Origin: Bauldia sp.
GTDB lineage: Bacteria; Pseudomonadota; Alphaproteobacteria; Rhizobiales; Kaistiaceae
Assembly: GCA_020853895.1 (NCBI GenBank)
Contig: JADYYB010000001.1
Coordinates: 1-37,740, forward strand
Length of the DNA stretch: 37,740 bases
Reading direction: 5' to 3'
The notes under the pieces are model-generated. The model was not told the origin of the DNA. It saw only the letters and a program-made list of their open reading frames with translations, and made no database searches. This document shows, one piece after another, positions 15,604-27,629 of this stretch (the stretch's first letter is position 1; every line of letters begins with the position of its first letter). The position numbers were made by a program, and so were the translations under genes.

Positions 15604-16731
15604 TCAGCCCCGACGCGCTTTCGCCCGGCCTCGTCGCGAAGCCCGTAGGCGGTGCGGCTGTTGGTGCTCGGCGCGCCACCGGTCGACCCAATCCCGCGTC
15701 GCCCTGTAGCCCGCTTCGTACACGGCGGACTCCGATCTGCGAATGCGTTCGTCGTAGAATTTCCGCATTGCCCGCGCGGTGCGGCAGAGATCGTCGTATC
15801 CGGTTATCTCGCACAGCCCCTCGGCGAGCGAGACGGCCCTGGCCTGGCCGTAGTCGGGGTACAGGGGAAACTCGACTTGGTAGGAGAAGTATCTGTCGTT
15901 ATAGAGCTGCGACGGCAGATAGTACCGGACCGTCTCGATCGATTTGGCGATCACCTCGTCGAAATCGTCGACGCCGGCCACCTTGCCGTACTTGATATAG
16001 GCGAGGAGAGCGTGAATGTGCCCGTTGTAGATGCGGCTGCGGAACGCTCCATCGGCGTTCTGCTCGAAGCCCATGGCCTGGAAGAGACCCTCGTCTTGCG
16101 ACGGCACGCGGAAGACATATTCGTTCAGCCAGAACTGTCCCTGCCCATCCACGCTGTGCAGCTTCACCGTGTCTGACTCGCACTCCGCCGCGGATGCCAG
16201 CAGGACTCTTGCTTTCTCCAGGTAGGAGCGGTCGCCGCTGGCCTGGAAGAGATAGATGTAGCCATAGGCCGTCACGGCGTTCATGAAGGCGCCCTTGAAG
16301 CCGCTCGCGAACATCGACCACATCTGCTGGTACTCGAACTCGTTCGTCACGTAGGTGCAGCCGCCCTCCGAGCGCGTGTACAGGCCGGCGGTGAACGCCA
16401 GATATTTGATCTGCCTGTCGATGGTTGCGGTGAGGCCCCGCGCCTTTACGAAATGGACGATGGCCGCAGCGTTCTTGGCGAACGTCCAGGGTTCGAACGG
16501 CTGGCGATGCTCTTCGACATATTCGTCCGGCCAGGGGTATCGAAGATCCAGGAACGTGCTGGGCGACCAGTTGTCGGCGGCCGGCATCAGCATGATCTCG
16601 TCCAGCCGGTCCTCGCTGACCGTGGCGGCGATCGCCGAAGGCTTCGACGCAAGCTGCCGCAACGGCGGCGAGGCGACGATCGTTGCGGCGGTCATCAGGC
16701 CGATGACGAGTTTCGATTTGCCGATGGTCAC
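15604..16731 (-). CDS. D-glucuronyl C5-epimerase-like protein, copy B
   Basis: The product is 375 residues from a GTG at 16731, chosen because it aligns with the GTG of copy A and is followed by the same GKSK plus hydrophobic segment plus VASPPLR. It shares most residues with copy A through the body (GGCTYVTNEF, GQGQFWLNEYVF, SRIYNGHIHALLAYIKY, YNDRYFSYQVEFP, LCEITGYDDLCRTAR). It adds an Arg-rich tail of about 20 residues absent from A. The predicted role is the same: uronate C5-epimerisation in a surface polysaccharide, in the periplasm or at the membrane. As the first gene of the leftward cassette its promoter lies in 16732-17077, where a 16 bp perfect palindrome occurs. Confidence 0.66.
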   Translation of the reverse strand: MTIGKSKLVIGLMTAATIVASPPLRQLASKPSAIAATVSEDRLDEIMLMPAADNWSPSTFLDLRYPWPDEYVEEHRQPFEPWTFAKNAAAIVHFVKARGLTATIDRQIKYLAFTAGLYTRSEGGCTYVTNEFEYQQMWSMFASGFKGAFMNAVTAYGYIYLFQASGDRSYLEKARVLLASAAECESDTVKLHSVDGQGQFWLNEYVFRVPSQDEGLFQAMGFEQNADGAFRSRIYNGHIHALLAYIKYGKVAGVDDFDEVIAKSIETVRYYLPSQLYNDRYFSYQVEFPLYPDYGQARAVSLAEGLCEITGYDDLCRTARAMRKFYDERIRRSESAVYEAGYRATRDWVDRWRAEHQQPHRLRASRRGRAKARRG

Positions 16732-17077
16732 TGACGGCCAAATCCCGCAGCTGTCGTGCCAGGCCGCAAGGGGAGGCTGCGGCAGGCAGGAGTCCATGTA
16801 GAAGCGGACACATGTGTCCGAGCAAAGTCAGAATAGGGCGCATCATGGTAAAGGCAAAGCGCGGCGCGCCTGCCTCACACGATCGAGCTGGCCGGCGCGT
16901 CTTTGGATCGGGCCTGATATTGCCAGGCGATTCTCGAAAAAGCGTCGCAACGCTGGGAACCCCAAGCCAGTCCGCTGCGTTAAACATGGGGTGCTGTAGG
17001 CGACGCTGACGCGGAACCACCTGATATTCATAGAGGAATCAACTTCCCGAGGGGATCAGCGGGGGAGCTGAGTAGTC
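16732..17077. other. Divergent promoter region between epimerase copy B and the poly-HAMP kinase
   Basis: This 346 bp stretch has no convincing gene. The part next to the epimerase (16732-16786) is similar to the sequence upstream of copy A (14029-14080): both read GCAG.CTCCC, TTGCGGCC.GGCA and CGGGATT-GGCCGT towards the start. The duplication therefore carried the 5' region along. The middle holds a 16 bp perfect palindrome, listed separately. Confidence 0.5.
16805..16820. promoter_or_regulatory. 16 bp perfect palindrome, possible operator
   Basis: CGGACACATGTGTCCG is a perfect inverted repeat 74 bp before the epimerase copy B start and about 257 bp before the kinase start. Its position in a divergent promoter region fits a dimeric regulator site. 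No second copy was noticed elsewhere in the window and the regulator is unknown. Confidence 0.4.
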
Positions 17078-22546
<5,469 letters not shown>

Positions 22547-22558
22547 GGGCGCCCGGAA

Positions 22559-24448
22559 TTGACCGAGGAATCCGTCAACATCCTCCTGGTCGACGATCAG
22601 CCGGCCAAGCTGCTCAGCTACGAGGTCGTGCTGCAGGAGCTCGAGGGCCTCAACATCGTCAAGGCGATCTCGGCGCGGGACGCGCTCTCCCAGCTCCTCG
22701 CCACCGAGGTGGCGATCGTTCTCATGGACGTCTCGATGCCCGAGCTGGACGGTTTCCAGCTCGCGGCGATGATCCGCGAGCATCCGCGCTTCCAGCGCAC
22801 CGCGATCATCTTCGTCTCGGGCATCCACCTCGACCGCGTCGACTTCCTGCGCGGCTACGAGATGGGAGCGGTCGACTACGTGACCGTGCCGGTGATCCCC
22901 GAGGTGCTGCGCGCCAAGGTCCGGGTCTTCGCCGACCTCTATCGGAAGACCCGCGAGCTCGAGCAGCTCAACCGCAATCTCGAGCAGCGCGTGGCCGAGC
23001 GGACCGCCGAGGTCGAGGCCGCCGCCGTCCTTCTCCGCGAGAGCGAGCGCCGGCGCTCGCTGGCGCTTGCCGCGGGGCAGATGGGCTCGTGGGACTGGGA
23101 CCTCCTTTCCGGCAACTGTCACTGGGACGAGAACCAGCATCGCATTTTCGGCGTCGACCCGGCCGGCTTCCGGGTGACCGCGGAGGCGGTGCGGGCGCTC
23201 ATCCATCCCGAAGACCTGCCCGGCCTCGAAGCGCTGCTCGCCGAAGCCTCGAGCGGCACGCCGTTCTCCCAGCAGAAGGAGTTCCGGATCTCCCTCCCGG
23301 GCGGTGAGGTGCGCTGGTGCCTGGGGACGGCCTCCGCGGCGCAGACCGCCGATGGCCGGCTTGCCCGGCTGAGCGGGGTGACGATCGACATCACCGAGCG
23401 CAAGCAGGCCGAGGAGCGGCTGGTTCTGCTCGCCCGCGAGGTCGACCACCGCGCCAAGAACGCGCTCGCGCTGGTGCAGACGATCATCCGCCTCTCGCAC
23501 GCCGACACCATCGCCGACTATGTCGAGGCGGTCGAAGGCCGCATCCAGGCGCTGTCGCGCGCGCACGCGCTTCTTGCCGAGTCGCGCTGGACCGGCGCCG
23601 ATCTCGGCGGTCTCGTCGCTGACGAGCTGGCTCCCTATGTCGCGGAGGGGGCGCGCGTCTCCATCTCCGGACCGCAGCTCTTCCTCAAGCCGCGGACGGC
23701 GCAGACCCTCGCCCTCGCGCTCCACGAGCTCAGCACCAACGCCGCCAAATACGGGGCGCTCTCGGTTCACTCGGGGACCGTCTCGCTGGCCTGGGAGCGC
23801 ACCGGATCCGGTCTCGAGATCGACTGGGCGGAAGACAACGGCCCGAGGATCTCCCGGCCCGACTCGACCGGCTTCGGGCTCAAGGCGATCGTCGCCAGCA
23901 TCGAACGCCAGCTCGACGGGCACGCGGCGTTCGAGTGGCGGCCGGAGGGTCTCCTGTGCCGGCTCTCGATCCCGCTGCGGGAAGTCAAGGACGACATCGC
24001 GCCGGAGCGTCCCGCGGCCCTCCAGCAGGCCGCGGCGTCGGCCGCCGCCGTCCCCAAGCGCGTCCTCCTCATCGAGGACGAGGTGCTGCTCGGGCTGATG
24101 ATGCAGGACATGCTGTCGAGCCTCGGCTGCTCGGTGGTCGGGCCGTTCCGCAGCGTTGCCGAGGCGCTGCCGGCGACCGCGCGCGAGCAGATCGACTTCG
24201 CCGTGCTCGACGTCAATCTCGGCAACGGCCTCGTCTATCCGGTCGCCGAAGTCCTGCAGGCCAAGAGCATCCCGTTCGTCTTCGTCACCGGCTACGGCGC
24301 CGATAGCATCGACACGCGCTTCCGGGGCGTGTCCGTGCTCGGCAAGCCGGTCGACGAGGCGCTTCTCCGGCGCTTTCTCAATGCGTCCGAACAGGGGGCG
24401 GACGAGCAACGGCAGCCGGCACGCCGGGCCTCATCGCACCCGACCTAG
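22559..24448 (+). CDS. Receiver-PAS-HWE histidine kinase-receiver protein
   Basis: The product is 629 residues from a TTG at 22559, with AGGGGCG upstream and only 12 nt after the poly-HAMP kinase, so the genes are co-transcribed. Residues ~7-125 are a receiver with D57 in LMDVSMPELDG. A coiled coil at ~130-165 is followed by PAS/PAC (~165-285, MGSWDWDLLSGNCHWDENQ to DITERKQ). The HWE/HisKA_2 kinase follows, with H297 in REVDHRAKNALALVQ, HELSTNAAKYGAL and TGFGLKAIV. A C-terminal receiver (~500-610) has D551 in FAVLDVNLGNG. HWE kinases are typical of alphaproteobacteria and often feed the general stress response. The double receivers suggest it both accepts phosphate from the neighbour kinase and passes it on. 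Confidence 0.93.
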   Translation: MTEESVNILLVDDQPAKLLSYEVVLQELEGLNIVKAISARDALSQLLATEVAIVLMDVSMPELDGFQLAAMIREHPRFQRTAIIFVSGIHLDRVDFLRGYEMGAVDYVTVPVIPEVLRAKVRVFADLYRKTRELEQLNRNLEQRVAERTAEVEAAAVLLRESERRRSLALAAGQMGSWDWDLLSGNCHWDENQHRIFGVDPAGFRVTAEAVRALIHPEDLPGLEALLAEASSGTPFSQQKEFRISLPGGEVRWCLGTASAAQTADGRLARLSGVTIDITERKQAEERLVLLAREVDHRAKNALALVQTIIRLSHADTIADYVEAVEGRIQALSRAHALLAESRWTGADLGGLVADELAPYVAEGARVSISGPQLFLKPRTAQTLALALHELSTNAAKYGALSVHSGTVSLAWERTGSGLEIDWAEDNGPRISRPDSTGFGLKAIVASIERQLDGHAAFEWRPEGLLCRLSIPLREVKDDIAPERPAALQQAAASAAAVPKRVLLIEDEVLLGLMMQDMLSSLGCSVVGPFRSVAEALPATAREQIDFAVLDVNLGNGLVYPVAEVLQAKSIPFVFVTGYGADSIDTRFRGVSVLGKPVDEALLRRFLNASEQGADEQRQPARRASSHPT

Positions 24449-24557
24449 GCGTACTCGCCCGCGGGAGCCCTTGCCTCCGGCCGGGCAACGGGCCAGCCTC
24501 GCCAGGGCGCCCAAGGGGCTCGCGGCGCCACGCGGCCGGTTGCGGGAGTGAGGCGGC

Positions 24558-24920
24558 ATGAGCGGGAGTATCCAGACCAAGCGGATCTACGAGCCGGCCG
24601 CGCCGGGCGACGGCGCGCGCGTCCTCGTCGACCGGATCTGGCCGCGCGGCATCCGCAGGGAGGAGGCAAAGCTCGACCTCTGGCTGAAGGACGCCGCCCC
24701 CAGCACCGAGCTCCGGAAATGGTTCGGCCATGAGCCGGAGAAATGGGCCGAGTTCCGGAAGCGCTACGCGCGCGAGCTCGACGCCAAGCCCGAGACTCTG
24801 AGTGCGCTCGACCCGCTTCTGGCGGAGGGGCCGGTCACGCTCCTCTTCGCGGCGAAGGATGTCGAGCGGAACAACGCGGAGGCCCTCCGCGCGTATCTCA
24901 CGTCGCACCGGCGTCGGTAG
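24558..24920 (+). CDS. DUF488 (YeaO-like) protein
   Basis: The product is 120 residues, the usual length for the family, from the ATG at 24558 (GGGAGTGAGGCGGC just upstream). The family signature is clear: RIYEPAAPGDG-RVLVDRIWPRGI, then LDLWLKDAAPSTELRKWFGH, FRKRYARELD and VTLLFAAKDVERNNA. DUF488 members are small cytosolic proteins of unknown function. It follows the sensor kinase by 109 nt and precedes the nitric-oxide-type operon; neither link is proven. Confidence 0.92.
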   Translation: MSGSIQTKRIYEPAAPGDGARVLVDRIWPRGIRREEAKLDLWLKDAAPSTELRKWFGHEPEKWAEFRKRYARELDAKPETLSALDPLLAEGPVTLLFAAKDVERNNAEALRAYLTSHRRR

Positions 24921-24969
24921 ACCGCGCCGTCCCGCTGCGTCAACGAGGACGATGCCGGCGGTCGCCCTG

Positions 24970-24992
24970 AAGTGGTATCGAAGATGCTACTT
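24970..24992. promoter_or_regulatory. 23 bp imperfect dyad, candidate Rrf2/NsrR operator
   Basis: The sequence reads AAGTGGTATC, GAA, GATGCTACTT: arms of 10 bp with two mismatches around a 3 bp centre. It contains the AAGATGC half seen in NsrR sites. It lies just before the operon that encodes an NsrR-like regulator, which fits autoregulation. It overlaps the TTG at 24992, arguing that translation starts downstream at the ATG at 25010. Confidence 0.5.
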
Positions 24993-25009
24993 TGATCGCC
25001 ACAACCGCC

Positions 25010-25519
25010 ATGCTCGACACATCTCGGGAGTCCTCCGCGCCGGTGCTGTCCGAACAGGCGACCCGGCACCGCGTGGGCGAGGCGCTGTTCGTCTTCCTCG
25101 CCATCCTCTGGCTGGGTCTCCTCCTCGGCGTCTCGTTCCTGGCGACGACGGTGAAGTTCCAGGCACCCTCGCTCGATCTCCCGACCGCGCTCGACGTCGG
25201 CCGCGTCACCTTCGCCCTCTTCTCGAAGATCGAGTGGGCGCTGTCGGCGCTCGTCATCGCCTCCGCGCTCCTCGCCGGCCGGCGGCGCGGGCTACGCGTG
25301 GGGGCAGGGGTCGCGCTTGCGGGTCTGCTGGTCGTGCAGGCGGTCTGGCTCCTGCCGGTGCTCGACGCCCGGGTCGGCCAGATCATCGGCGGCGCGACCA
25401 TCCCCGCCACCAGCCACCATCTCCTCTACATCGCGGCGGAAGGCCTGAAGGCGATCGTGCTGCTCGCTCTCGGCGGAAGCGGGGTCTGGAGCCTCGCCCG
25501 ATCGCGGAGTCCACGCTGA
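25010..25519 (+). CDS. Four-helix membrane protein of a nitric-oxide-type operon
   Basis: The product is 169 residues from the ATG at 25010; an upstream TTG at 24992 is possible but lies in the predicted operator. There are four hydrophobic helices: LFVFLAILWLGLLLGVSFLA, a second around SKIEWALSALVIASALLAG, a third around ALAGLLVVQAVWLLPVL, and a fourth after SHHLLYIAAEGLKAIVLLAL. The adjacent His-His in the last helix and the Glu in helices 2 and 4 could bind haem or metal, but this is only suggestive. It resembles DUF4149-like proteins in size and topology. Its stop overlaps the regulator start by one base (TGATG), so it is co-regulated with the NsrR-like protein and the truncated haemoglobin. 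Confidence 0.8.
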   Translation: MLDTSRESSAPVLSEQATRHRVGEALFVFLAILWLGLLLGVSFLATTVKFQAPSLDLPTALDVGRVTFALFSKIEWALSALVIASALLAGRRRGLRVGAGVALAGLLVVQAVWLLPVLDARVGQIIGGATIPATSHHLLYIAAEGLKAIVLLALGGSGVWSLARSRSPR

Positions 25520-25965
25520 TGCGCATGACCTTCCACACCGACTACGCGCTGAGGATGTTGATCTACGCCGCGCTGCGGGCGGACCGCGCCTCGACCGTGA
25601 GCGAGGTCGCCGACGCCTACGGCCTGTCGCGCAACCACCTCCTCAAGGTCGCCCTTCGGCTCCGCCAGCTCGGCGTTATCGCAACCGCGCGCGGCCGGGC
25701 GGGCGGCATCCGCATCGCGGTGGCGCCGGAAACGATAAGGATCGGCGCGCTCGTCCGCGCGGTCGAGGAGGATTTCTCGCTGGTCGAATGCATGCGGAGC
25801 GGTGGCGGCGAGTGCGCGATCGCGCCGGCCTGCACGCTCAAGTTCATGTTCGGCGAGGCGCTCGAGGCCTATCTCGCCGTCCTCGACCGGTACACGCTCG
25901 CCGACCTCGTCAGCCGGCGGGCGCCGCTGCAAAGCCTCCTCGGCATAGACGCGCGGGCCGCGTAG
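25519..25965 (+). CDS. nsrR: NsrR-like Rrf2-family iron-sulphur regulator
   Basis: The product is 148 residues from the ATG at 25519, overlapping the stop of the membrane protein; a second ATG two codons later is possible. The winged helix is typical of Rrf2 (FHTDYALRMLIYAAL, then VSEVADAYGLSRNHLLKV and GGIRIA). Three cysteines C91, C99 and C105 lie where NsrR binds its [4Fe-4S] or [2Fe-2S] cluster, and D8 matches the aspartate ligand described for Streptomyces NsrR. NsrR represses nitric oxide detoxification genes until NO damages its cluster. A truncated haemoglobin gene follows 17 nt later, which fits. An IscR-type or other Rrf2 specificity cannot be fully excluded. Confidence 0.82.
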   Translation: MRMTFHTDYALRMLIYAALRADRASTVSEVADAYGLSRNHLLKVALRLRQLGVIATARGRAGGIRIAVAPETIRIGALVRAVEEDFSLVECMRSGGGECAIAPACTLKFMFGEALEAYLAVLDRYTLADLVSRRAPLQSLLGIDARAA

Positions 25966-25982
25966 GGGCACCCGGAAAAATC

Positions 25983-26447
25983 ATGAAGGGCCGGCCGCCA
26001 CCGCAACGCATGCTCCTGATCGAGGGAAGACCGCTTCCCGAAACGCTCGACGAGGCGATGATCCACGCGGTGGTGCATGGCTTCTACGACGAGATCCGCA
26101 AGGACGACCTCCTCGGGCCGATCTTCAACGCCGCGATCGCGCCCGAGGCGTGGCCGCGGCATCTCTCGAACATGTGCGACTTCTGGTCGGCGACGCTTCT
26201 CCGCACCGGGCGATACCAGGGAAGGCCCCTTCGCCCGCATCTCTCGATACCCGGCCTCGGCGAGGCGCACTTCCGGCGCTGGCTGACCCTCTTCCGGTCG
26301 ACCGTCCGGCAGCTCTGCCCGCCGGAGGTCGCCGCGCTCTTCATGGACCGGGCGCTCCGCATCGCGCACTCGTTCCGCCTCGCCATCGCCTTCCATCGCG
26401 GCGAGAGCGCGATCGAGATGGCGCCCATCCTCGAGGAGAGCCTCTGA
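25983..26447 (+). CDS. Group III truncated haemoglobin
   Basis: The product is 154 residues from the ATG at 25983, preceded by CCGGAAAAA. The 2-over-2 globin of group III (Ctb/trHb3 type) is recognisable: VVHGFYDEIRKDDLLGPIF (B helix with F34-Y35), WPRHLSNMCDFWSATLL (E helix with H60), RPLRPHLSI with the probable proximal haem ligand H86, and HFRRWLTLF with the conserved Trp100. Such globins bind O2 or NO and are implicated in NO dioxygenation or microaerobic physiology. Position 17 nt after an NsrR-like gene supports NO detoxification. It converges with a membrane protein gene 41 nt away. Confidence 0.88.
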   Translation: MKGRPPPQRMLLIEGRPLPETLDEAMIHAVVHGFYDEIRKDDLLGPIFNAAIAPEAWPRHLSNMCDFWSATLLRTGRYQGRPLRPHLSIPGLGEAHFRRWLTLFRSTVRQLCPPEVAALFMDRALRIAHSFRLAIAFHRGESAIEMAPILEESL

Positions 26448-26488
26448 GCCTCGCCTCGAGGACAGGTGCCGCACGTCGATCCGGCCGA

Positions 26489-27208
26489 TCACTCGGCAAC
26501 GGCCCGCCCGAGTTGGGGCATCCCGTTTCCCGCGCCATGCTCCCCGGCGCGCTTGCCCGACCGCGACCAGAGGGCGATGCCCAGCCAGACATACGCCACG
26601 CCCATGGGGATCGCGGCGAGCCGCTGGATCTGGTGCGGCAGAAGGGCGGCGGACGGCGTCAGGAGGGCGGTGACCGCAAGAAGGATCGAGGGCACGCGCG
26701 GCAGCACGCCTGCACGGAGCGTGGCGACGCCGAGCAGGATTCCGCCCGTGAGATAGAGGAGCCCCACCACGCCATAGACAGGCACGATGGCGCCGATCTC
26801 GAGCGCGCCGGGGGCACCGTTCACGATCCCGAGGAAGCTGTCGATGAACTCAGGGGCGACCGGCGCGAGCGGCGGGAGAACGAAGAGGTCGGTGAAGACG
26901 TAGCCGGTCTGCAGCCACCACGAGAGGCTGAAGAGGACGAAGCCGGCTAGGCCGAGCCAGCCGGCCCTCTCCATCTGGCGGAAATAGAGGCCGGCCGTCC
27001 CGACGAGGAAGAAGAGGCACATCACGAACTTCAGGGAGATGATGACGGCCCACGCGGCGGTGGTCACCGAGGGGAGAAAATCGGGCGGATGGATCGGCTG
27101 GATGCCGGCGAAGATCAGTCCGGCCGCGATGGCGAAAAGGCCCGACATGCGAATGAGAGTCTCGGAGGTGATCGGCCCGGTCGCCGGGGCCTGAGCGGTG
27201 GTCGTCAT
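26489..27208 (-). CDS. Multi-pass membrane protein of unknown function
   Basis: The product is 239 residues from the ATG at 27208, with GAGGAGA 7 nt upstream. Six or so hydrophobic segments are visible, starting ETLIRMSGLFAIAAGLIFAG, then WAVIISLKFVMCLFFLVG, GLAGFVLFSLSWWLQTG, a longer segment around IVPVYGVVGLLYLTGGILLG, and ILLAVTALLTPS near the end. No catalytic motif is seen. It follows the small 82-residue gene by 29 nt and both lie downstream of the LAL regulator on the same strand. This grouping, with a palindrome in front, suggests a regulated transport or sensing function that cannot be named. Confidence 0.7.
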   Translation of the reverse strand: MTTTAQAPATGPITSETLIRMSGLFAIAAGLIFAGIQPIHPPDFLPSVTTAAWAVIISLKFVMCLFFLVGTAGLYFRQMERAGWLGLAGFVLFSLSWWLQTGYVFTDLFVLPPLAPVAPEFIDSFLGIVNGAPGALEIGAIVPVYGVVGLLYLTGGILLGVATLRAGVLPRVPSILLAVTALLTPSAALLPHQIQRLAAIPMGVAYVWLGIALWSRSGKRAGEHGAGNGMPQLGRAVAE

Positions 27209-27237
27209 GGTTGTCTCCTCAATGGTGGGGTGAAAGG

Positions 27238-27486
27238 TCACTGGGCTTCCTTGGCGGGGACGTAGATCACCGAGATCAGCGGCACGCCGAGGTCGCGAAC
27301 GCGTTGCAGGAGGCCGTGAATGACCGCCTGGTCGGCCGCCACGCCGCGCAGCAGCGTGATTCCGTCCGCCTCGTGGATCAGCCCGGGAACGCCGAGCCTT
27401 TCGGCCCAGGGAGGATCGAGATGGCCGCGGAGGCGGACATCGTAGGTGCCGTCCTGGTTTCGGGTCGGGGGCCTGGCCTCTGCCAT
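27238..27486 (-). CDS. Small conserved hypothetical protein downstream of a LAL regulator
   Basis: The product is 82 residues from the ATG at 27486, chosen for GAGGAGA 8 nt upstream; the frame could extend to 27543 without a good site. The sequence YDVRLRGHLDPPWAERLG, then DGITLLRGVAADQAVIHGLL and RVRDLGVPLISV, is one I recall as a recurring small protein in regulatory gene clusters, often near membrane proteins of this size. It has a predicted alpha/beta fold and no transmembrane segment. It is the first gene after the 27 bp inverted repeat and is probably co-transcribed with the membrane protein. Confidence 0.72.
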   Translation of the reverse strand: MAEARPPTRNQDGTYDVRLRGHLDPPWAERLGVPGLIHEADGITLLRGVAADQAVIHGLLQRVRDLGVPLISVIYVPAKEAQ

Positions 27487-27553
27487 CGTCGCGGTCTCCT
27501 CGGCGTTCGTGCTGGCGCGAACGATCATGTTCGCCGGGGACACCGTGGAGCGG

Positions 27554-27580
27554 GATGTGGTGAGGCCGCCTCACCACATC
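27554..27580. promoter_or_regulatory. 27 bp inverted repeat with 12 bp perfect arms
   Basis: GATGTGGTGAGG, CCG, CCTCACCACATC forms a perfect 12 bp-arm dyad with a 3 bp centre. A third TGGTGAG follows at 27581. It lies 68 bp before the small leftward gene and 50 bp after the LAL regulator stop. No T-run follows on either strand, so an operator is more likely than a terminator. MalT-type regulators bind GGGGATGAGG-like boxes; the arm GGGATGTGGTGAGG is reminiscent, so the adjacent regulator is the prime candidate. Confidence 0.55.
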
Positions 27581-27629
27581 TGGTGAGCGGACGGGATGAT
27601 TTTGAAGATTCTTCGCGCCGCTTCCGCGG

